In this document: in pieces, positions 14,920-19,630 of the stretch
How positions within the stretch are numbered: the stretch's first letter is position 1
Layout of the letters: each line of letters opens with the position of its first letter
Source: G001797105 sp964528155
Lineage (GTDB): Bacteria; Chloroflexota; Anaerolineae; Anaerolineales; E44-bin32
Direction: 5' to 3'
DNA length: 19,630 nt
Assembly: GCA_964528155.1 (NCBI GenBank)
Contig: CAZGRL010000067.1
Coordinates: forward strand, 1 to 19,630
The notes under the pieces: model-generated
Database searches by the model: none
Told to the model about the DNA's origin: nothing
Seen by the model: only the letters and a program-made list of their open reading frames with translations
Position numbers and translations under genes: made by a program

Positions 14920-15954
14920 TCAGCTTGCGCCCAATCCCAACAGAATGCGCCGCGGAAGACCCGGGCCCCGGTAGACCAGCCCAGTGAAGATCTGGACCAG
15001 CGAAGCGCCGGCGTCGAGCTTCTCCCGGGCATCCTCCAGACCAAAAATCCCGCCGACCCCGATGATGGGAAGCTTGCCGTGTGTCGAGCGCTCAACAAAT
15101 GAGACCAGGGCGGTCGACCGGTCCCTCATGGGCACACCGCTCAAGCCACCGGCTTCGCCCCTCTCCGGCGACAGCAGACTGGCCCGGGTCAGGCTGGTGT
15201 TGGCCAGAATCACCCCATCCAGCCCGGAGTCCAGGATCACGCCGCAAGCCTGTTCCAGGTCGCCATCGGACAGATCCGGACTGAGCTTCGTCAGGATAGG
15301 GGTATAGCCTTGTCCTGCCCGACGATGTTCTTCGCGGCGGTCGGCCAGCACAGACAGCAACTCTTCCAACCGGTCTCTCTCCTGCAGCCCTCGCAGCCCC
15401 GGCGTGTTGGGGGATGACACGTTCAGCGCAAGGTAGTCCGCCGCCTCGTAGAACAGATCAAGCAGCTCCAGGTAGTCTCGCGAAGCTTCCTCGATCGGAG
15501 TATTGACTCCCTTGCCGATGTTCACACCGAGAATCGTGCCATGAGGCCGGGCCCGTCGGAGACGAACCAGCAGTCGTCGGGCGCCGCCATTGGGGAAACC
15601 CATACGGTTGATCAGGGCCTGATCACGTCTCAGGCGGAAAACACGCGGGCGAGGGTTCCCCGGCTGAGCCAGAGGGGTCACTGTTCCCAGCTCGATGTGA
15701 CCGAAACCGAGGCTGGCCAGACCACGGATGGCGATGCCGTCCTTGTCGTAGCCCGCCGCCAGCCCAATGGCGTTGGGAAATTCAAGCCCGAAGACACGAA
15801 CCGCGGCCTGAGACTTGACGCGGAAGGACCGCCGTAGGGCGGTCCCGATGATCGGCGAGGATCCAGCGATGTTCAAAAGCCGCAGAGTGGTGCTATGGGC
15901 CCGTTCAGCGTCCAGACGAAAGAGAATCGGGCGTAGTCGCTCGTACAGGCTCAT
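14920..15954 (-). CDS. pyrD: Dihydroorotate dehydrogenase, class 2 (quinone)
   Basis: 344 residues, the usual length. The enzyme oxidises dihydroorotate to orotate at the inner membrane with FMN, passing electrons to quinone. The N-terminal 45 residues (MSLYERLRPILFRLDAERAH) form the amphipathic helical extension that marks class 2. FMN and substrate signatures are GLAAGYDKDG (64-73), INRMGFPN (115-122), GVNIGK (143-148) and NVSSPNTPGLR (178-188), with Ser181 the catalytic base typical of class 2 instead of the Cys of class 1, then ILANTS and GVGGIFG. Its ATG shares ATGA with the stop of pyrFE, so it is translationally coupled and last in the operon. The class 2 type ties pyrimidine synthesis to a respiratory quinone pool. 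Confidence 0.97.
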   Translation of the reverse strand: MSLYERLRPILFRLDAERAHSTTLRLLNIAGSSPIIGTALRRSFRVKSQAAVRVFGLEFPNAIGLAAGYDKDGIAIRGLASLGFGHIELGTVTPLAQPGNPRPRVFRLRRDQALINRMGFPNGGARRLLVRLRRARPHGTILGVNIGKGVNTPIEEASRDYLELLDLFYEAADYLALNVSSPNTPGLRGLQERDRLEELLSVLADRREEHRRAGQGYTPILTKLSPDLSDGDLEQACGVILDSGLDGVILANTSLTRASLLSPERGEAGGLSGVPMRDRSTALVSFVERSTHGKLPIIGVGGIFGLEDAREKLDAGASLVQIFTGLVYRGPGLPRRILLGLGAS

Positions 15955-17378
15955 CCCTCATCGCCAGCCGAGCGCGAACGCCTCAGGAATTCCCCCACTT
16001 CAAACACTTGCTCCGGGCTGATCTGCCCGCGCGATCTCCAGTGGTCCAAGAGATCGTCCATCTTGATGACGGCGTGCAGTGTGTAGCCGGACGAGGCCAG
16101 CGCCTCAGCCGCTCCGCTCTGTCGATCGATGAGGACCACGACATCGCGCACGCGCAGCCCGGCCTGCTCGAGCGTGCCGATCGCCTCGAATTTGCTCTTC
16201 CCCGTCGTCGCCAGGTCATCGATGACGACGACCGTCTCACCCTCGATGAAGGCTCCTTCCACGCTTCGACCACGCCCATGGTCTTTCACTTCCCGGCGCG
16301 GATACACCATAGACCGTCCTGTTTGTAAGGCGATGGCGGTTCCTATCGGCAGCGCCGCATAAGGCAGAGGGGCAAGTCGGTCATACGTCAGACTTGCCAG
16401 GAGGGGCATATAGGCGGCAGCGGCGCGGGCCAGAAGCGCTGGACTTGATGCAAGCAGTCTCAGGTCAAAGTAAATCGGCGAGTCCAGCCCTGACTTGAGC
16501 ACAAAATGCCCGAACTTCACGCAGCCTGATTCGAACAGCGCGTCGGCCAGATCTACCAGTTCTGGAGACAGGCCGGCGCGTGGCGCCGCCCAGAGTTGCC
16601 GTCTCACCACGTTGATCTCAGCTCGCAATTGGCCGGCTGCCCGTCGGATGTCGGGAGCGGTGGCGAGCGAGCGCGACACGTTGATCAGCATGCCCATGCC
16701 GTCGCGGCGCAACCCCGATTCCAGCGCTGCGCGCAGGTCGCCCCCCTGTGCACCAACCCCAGGGGCCAGAAACCACAGGTCAGGCGCTGCCGCCCGCACG
16801 GCAGCCAGGATTCGAGGATCGGTGGCGGAGACGACCAGGCCCAAGTTGTCCAGCTGGCTCCAACCTGCAGCCAGCTGGGCCAGGTGCAGGTAGAGTGGCC
16901 TTCCGCTCTCGGTGATGAGCGACTGCAGGGCGTCGGCACCGGGGTTGGAAGTGCGGCACAGCAAGAAGACACCGTGGTCAGGATCCCGTAGCAAAGGCTC
17001 GAGGGCATCCCGACCCAGGTATGGGCTGGCGGTGATGGCGTCGACCCCTAACGCCTCAAAAGCGGCGGTGGCATAGGCCCTGGTCGTCGAGGGGATGTCG
17101 CCTCGCTTGGCGTCGAGGATCACCGGCGTTCCTTCGGGCACGGCCGCCACGACGCGCTCCAGCGCCTGCCAGCCTTGGCTTCCAAGTGCCTCGAAAAACG
17201 CAGCATTTGGCTTATATGCCGCCGCGTCATCGGCGGTCGCCTCAATCAGCCTCAGACAGAAGTCAAGTGCGCCCTGTGAACTCGCCTCGGCCAGGAGTTC
17301 CGGATGTGGGTCGAGACCAACACACAGCAGGGACTGTTTCGCCTCGGTGCTGGCAGTCAGGGATGCAATGAACGACAT
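15951..17378 (-). CDS. pyrFE: Bifunctional orotidine-5'-phosphate decarboxylase / orotate phosphoribosyltransferase (fusion, decarboxylase first)
   Basis: 475 residues in one uninterrupted frame. Residues 1 to about 265 are an OMP decarboxylase of the 'type 2' PyrF group: CVGLDPHPELL (Asp22), AAYKPNAAFF (Lys56), ILDAKRGDIPST with catalytic Lys91, then FLAPGVGAQGGD and an Arg-containing phosphate loop (NVSRS). Residues about 285-475 are OPRT: the phosphoribosyl-pyrophosphate motif VVVIDDLATTGKS (about 384-396), YPRREVKDHGRG and an upstream GHFVLKSGLDSPIYFDLR. The chain thus converts orotate to OMP and then to UMP, the last two steps of the pathway. The order is opposite to animal and plant UMP synthase (OPRT first) and equals that reported for kinetoplastids and some bacteria. 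AGGAGG precedes the ATG; pyrB ends 61 nt upstream. Confidence 0.96.
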   Translation of the reverse strand: MSFIASLTASTEAKQSLLCVGLDPHPELLAEASSQGALDFCLRLIEATADDAAAYKPNAAFFEALGSQGWQALERVVAAVPEGTPVILDAKRGDIPSTTRAYATAAFEALGVDAITASPYLGRDALEPLLRDPDHGVFLLCRTSNPGADALQSLITESGRPLYLHLAQLAAGWSQLDNLGLVVSATDPRILAAVRAAAPDLWFLAPGVGAQGGDLRAALESGLRRDGMGMLINVSRSLATAPDIRRAAGQLRAEINVVRRQLWAAPRAGLSPELVDLADALFESGCVKFGHFVLKSGLDSPIYFDLRLLASSPALLARAAAAYMPLLASLTYDRLAPLPYAALPIGTAIALQTGRSMVYPRREVKDHGRGRSVEGAFIEGETVVVIDDLATTGKSKFEAIGTLEQAGLRVRDVVVLIDRQSGAAEALASSGYTLHAVIKMDDLLDHWRSRGQISPEQVFEVGEFLRRSRSAGDEG

Positions 17379-17439
17379 GCTCCTCCTCGAACGCGCCCAA
17401 CCAGATCTCTACCACAACGAATCGGACACGAGCTCCGCC

Positions 17440-18438
17440 TCAGGCTTTCCCCAAGACCATGGCCAGGAGCGCCATTCGCACGTACAGGCCATACTCCATC
17501 TGTCGAAAGTAGGCTGCTCGAGGATCCTGATCGACTTCCATACTGATCTCCCCCACACGCGGCAGCGGGTGCATGACAATCATTTCCCCCTTGGCGCCAG
17601 CCAGGACCTCGGGCGTGATCACGTAGGCGCCCTTGACGCGATCGTAGTCCTCGAGGCTCTCGAAGCGCTCTTTCTGGACGCGCGTCACGTAAAGTACATC
17701 CGTCCCGCCCAATGCATCCTCGAGCCGAGCGGACGCGGATTGCGAAACGCCCTTGGACTCCAGTTCGGCAACCAGCTCCGCCGGCATTCTCAGTATCTCG
17801 GGTGAAACGTAGTTGATGTGCACCTTATATAAGGAAAGCAATCGAGAGAGTGAGTGGACCGTGCGCCCGTACTTGAGATCGCCGAGCATCGTAACGGTCA
17901 GGCCGTCGACCTTGCCCAGCTCCTCGACGATCGTGAACAAGTCGAGCAACGCCTGCGTGGGGTGCTCGCCGATCCCGTCTCCGGCGTTGATGATCGGCTT
18001 GCGAGCGTATCGAGCGGCTTCAGCCGATGCACCGACTTCGGGATGGCGGAGCACGATGACATCAGCGTAGCACTCGAGCGTGCGGACGGTATCGGGGAGC
18101 GACTCGCCTTTGGCGACCGAAGAATAGCGCACCTCGTTGATCGGGATCACGCTCCCGCCCAGCCGCTCCATCGCCGAAGTGAACGAGGAAGAAGTGCGGG
18201 TCGACGGTTCGTAGAAGAGATTGGCCAGGATCTTGCCTTTGAGCAGATCGAACGTCCCCACTCTCTCGACCATCGCCCGCATTTCCTTGGCAACGCCAAA
18301 GATGTATTCGAGGTCGCTCCTCTCGAACTGCGACACGGACAGGATGTCCTTGCCGTAGAAGCGAGCCTCCCTGCGGTCACCAAGCGGAAGGTACGGGCTC
18401 GGAGCTCGACGCTCATTCGCCGGGACGAAAGTTGCCAT
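17440..18438 (-). CDS. pyrB: Aspartate carbamoyltransferase catalytic chain
   Basis: 332 residues, ATG 18438, with GGAGG five bases upstream. It makes carbamoyl-aspartate from carbamoyl phosphate and aspartate. The carbamoyl-phosphate site is FYEPSTRTSSSF (STRT 79-82); the 80s loop SVAKGES carries Lys110; then LRHPEVG (Arg131), GEHPTQALLD (159-166), LGDLKYGRTVHSL, VQKERF and MHPLPRVGEIS. Compared with many bacterial chains there is an extra N-terminal stretch of about 25 residues, and the second half (DPRAAYFRQMEYGLYVRMAL) reads almost like the transcarbamoylase domain of animal CAD. No pyrI regulatory gene adjoins it. pyrC ends 12 nt upstream, pyrFE follows after 61 nt. Confidence 0.97.
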   Translation of the reverse strand: MATFVPANERRAPSPYLPLGDRREARFYGKDILSVSQFERSDLEYIFGVAKEMRAMVERVGTFDLLKGKILANLFYEPSTRTSSSFTSAMERLGGSVIPINEVRYSSVAKGESLPDTVRTLECYADVIVLRHPEVGASAEAARYARKPIINAGDGIGEHPTQALLDLFTIVEELGKVDGLTVTMLGDLKYGRTVHSLSRLLSLYKVHINYVSPEILRMPAELVAELESKGVSQSASARLEDALGGTDVLYVTRVQKERFESLEDYDRVKGAYVITPEVLAGAKGEMIVMHPLPRVGEISMEVDQDPRAAYFRQMEYGLYVRMALLAMVLGKA

Positions 18439-18450
18439 AGGATCCTCCGT

Positions 18451-19524
18451 CTAACTCTGAATAGGCTGAGCCGGGAACAAATCGCGCCCTGCCCCAGGCG
18501 ACGCACGAACCTCGCCATCTTCGAAAGCCGTGTGACCACGGATGACGACGCGCCGGACCCGACCGCGCAGGGACATCCCTTCAAAAGGAGACCAGCCACA
18601 GCGGGAGCGCAACTCCTCCGCCCGCACCGTCCAGGTTGAACGCTCGTCGACTTCCGCCTCCGTCTCGGATTGCTCGCCAAGGTGGAAGATCCTGCGCGGG
18701 TTGGTGACCATGCGTTGGATCAAGTCGTCCAACGTCAGCCGGCCCTCTTCGACAGCGACGAGCCACAATCCCAGCGCCGTCTCCAGACCGGGGAAACCGG
18801 GCGGAGGCTCCGGTCCGTCTTTTTCGGAGGGGGTGTGCGGTGCATGGTCTGTGGAGAAGCAGTCGATCTCCGCCTTTTTTTGCCTGAGGGCGTCGTGGTC
18901 CTCTCGACGGGCCAGCCTCGGGCGGACTTCTCCGCCTCCCTGGCCAAGACGCGGGAGATCCTCTTGAGTGAGGAACATGTGATGGGGCGTGACCTCGCAT
19001 GTGACCTTGATGCCTTTCTCCTTGGCGGCCCGGATCAGACGGATCTCCTCCTTCCGGCTCACATGACAGATGTGGACCGGACGATCATGGAGCGCCGCCA
19101 GGAGGATCACGGTCGCCAGACTGCGGCCCTCGGCGTGGGCGGCGATGGGCTTCTGCTTCGGCCACCCCTCAAAGTGCTGAGCCAGAGTGTCCAGGCCCTC
19201 CAGGCGCAAGGGCCCGTAGGTCTGGTCGAGGTACATCTTCATGCCGCACACACCTCCGGCGAGTTGCCTAGCGAGGGACGTATTGTCGGGACCCGCCCCG
19301 AGGAACAGGCCGTAGTCGCAGCGGGCCTTGGCTTGAGCCGCCGCCCGGGCGAGGCTCAGGCTGGACGCGTCCGTCAGGGGAGGTGCTGTGTTGGGCATGG
19401 CCAGTACTGCCGTGAAGCCTCCGGCCAGGGCCGCCGCCGTGCCGGTGTCGAAATCCTCCTTGTGGGTGGCTCCCGGTTCGCGCAAATGAACGTGGGGGTC
19501 AATCAGACCGGGGAGGGTGATCAT
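18451..19524 (-). CDS. pyrC: Dihydroorotase, CAD-like
   Basis: 357 residues, ATG 19524, with AAGGGA upstream. It closes carbamoyl-aspartate to dihydroorotate. The metal site is DPHVHLREPG (His11, His13), the probable carboxylated Lys96 (GMKMYLDQTYG), His130 (AAHAEG), ICHVSR (His154) and STDHAPH (Asp226). The flexible loop residues that cover the active site in human CAD (Thr, Phe) appear here as Thr102 and Tyr103. The N-terminus begins directly at LPGLIDPHVH, so the small first beta-strands found in most bacterial class I enzymes (about 45-50 residues) are missing, as in the short CAD domain. Motifs such as THKEDF-TGTAAALAGG, CEVTPHH, PPPGFPGLET and NPRRIFHL agree closely with CAD as I recall it. 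First visible gene of the pyr operon; its promoter would lie in or beyond the damaged end. Confidence 0.95.
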   Translation of the reverse strand: MITLPGLIDPHVHLREPGATHKEDFDTGTAAALAGGFTAVLAMPNTAPPLTDASSLSLARAAAQAKARCDYGLFLGAGPDNTSLARQLAGGVCGMKMYLDQTYGPLRLEGLDTLAQHFEGWPKQKPIAAHAEGRSLATVILLAALHDRPVHICHVSRKEEIRLIRAAKEKGIKVTCEVTPHHMFLTQEDLPRLGQGGGEVRPRLARREDHDALRQKKAEIDCFSTDHAPHTPSEKDGPEPPPGFPGLETALGLWLVAVEEGRLTLDDLIQRMVTNPRRIFHLGEQSETEAEVDERSTWTVRAEELRSRCGWSPFEGMSLRGRVRRVVIRGHTAFEDGEVRASPGAGRDLFPAQPIQS

Positions 19525-19558
19525 CTGTGTCCCTTCGGACCGAATGTATCGGTGAGTC

Positions 19559-19630
<72 letters not shown>

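Overview
The window is a GC-rich, gene-dense bacterial fragment without recognisable rRNA, tRNA, CRISPR or transposase genes. The gene content (Calx-beta surface protein with a Pro/Thr-rich stalk, LysM protein with a histone-H1-like basic tail, HerA/DUF87 ATPase with a coiled-coil tail, cytochrome bd-like oxidase with a heme c domain, pyrF-pyrE fusion) would suit an uncultured Chloroflexota (Anaerolineae-like) genome. That assignment is inference from gene style only. Ten Ns (4196-4205) and a poly-G/poly-C end (19559-19630) indicate a draft metagenome scaffold.

Layout. 1-1798 (-): a surface protein of near-identical 115-residue Calx-beta repeats, cut by the window edge. 2259-5341 (-): a signalling pair, a receiver-GGDEF protein whose stop overlaps the start of a Cache-HAMP-histidine kinase interrupted by the N gap. 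5758-6525 (-): a DUF4213/DUF364 protein. Divergent from it, 6866-9382 (+): two membrane subunits of a cytochrome bd-superfamily oxidase, the first carrying a C-terminal heme c domain and having no room for a quinol-binding Q-loop. A CRP/FNR-like inverted repeat lies upstream. 9469-11919 (-): a HerA/DUF87-type ATPase, with a perfect 40-bp palindrome just beyond its 3' end and a 25-bp perfect hairpin upstream of its promoter. 12240-13403 (-): a membrane-anchored protein with two HKD phospholipase D motifs. 13881-14849 (+): a Lys/Ala/Arg/Thr repeat protein ending in one LysM domain. 14920-19524 (-): a pyrimidine operon transcribed pyrC, pyrB, pyrFE, pyrD.

The pyr operon covers the steps from carbamoyl phosphate to UMP: aspartate transcarbamoylase, dihydroorotase, quinone-dependent dihydroorotate dehydrogenase, and a fused OMP decarboxylase/orotate phosphoribosyltransferase. 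Carbamoyl-phosphate synthase is not in view and may lie beyond the damaged right end. Both PyrC and PyrB read very much like the dihydroorotase and transcarbamoylase domains of animal CAD, and they stand in the CAD order 12 nt apart.

The most interesting items are the CAD-like pyrC-pyrB pair, the H1-like/LysM fusion, the Q-loop-less heme c-bearing bd-like oxidase with its possible CRP/FNR operator, and the two long perfect palindromes around the HerA-like gene. I saw no convincing wholly new defence or mobile system.
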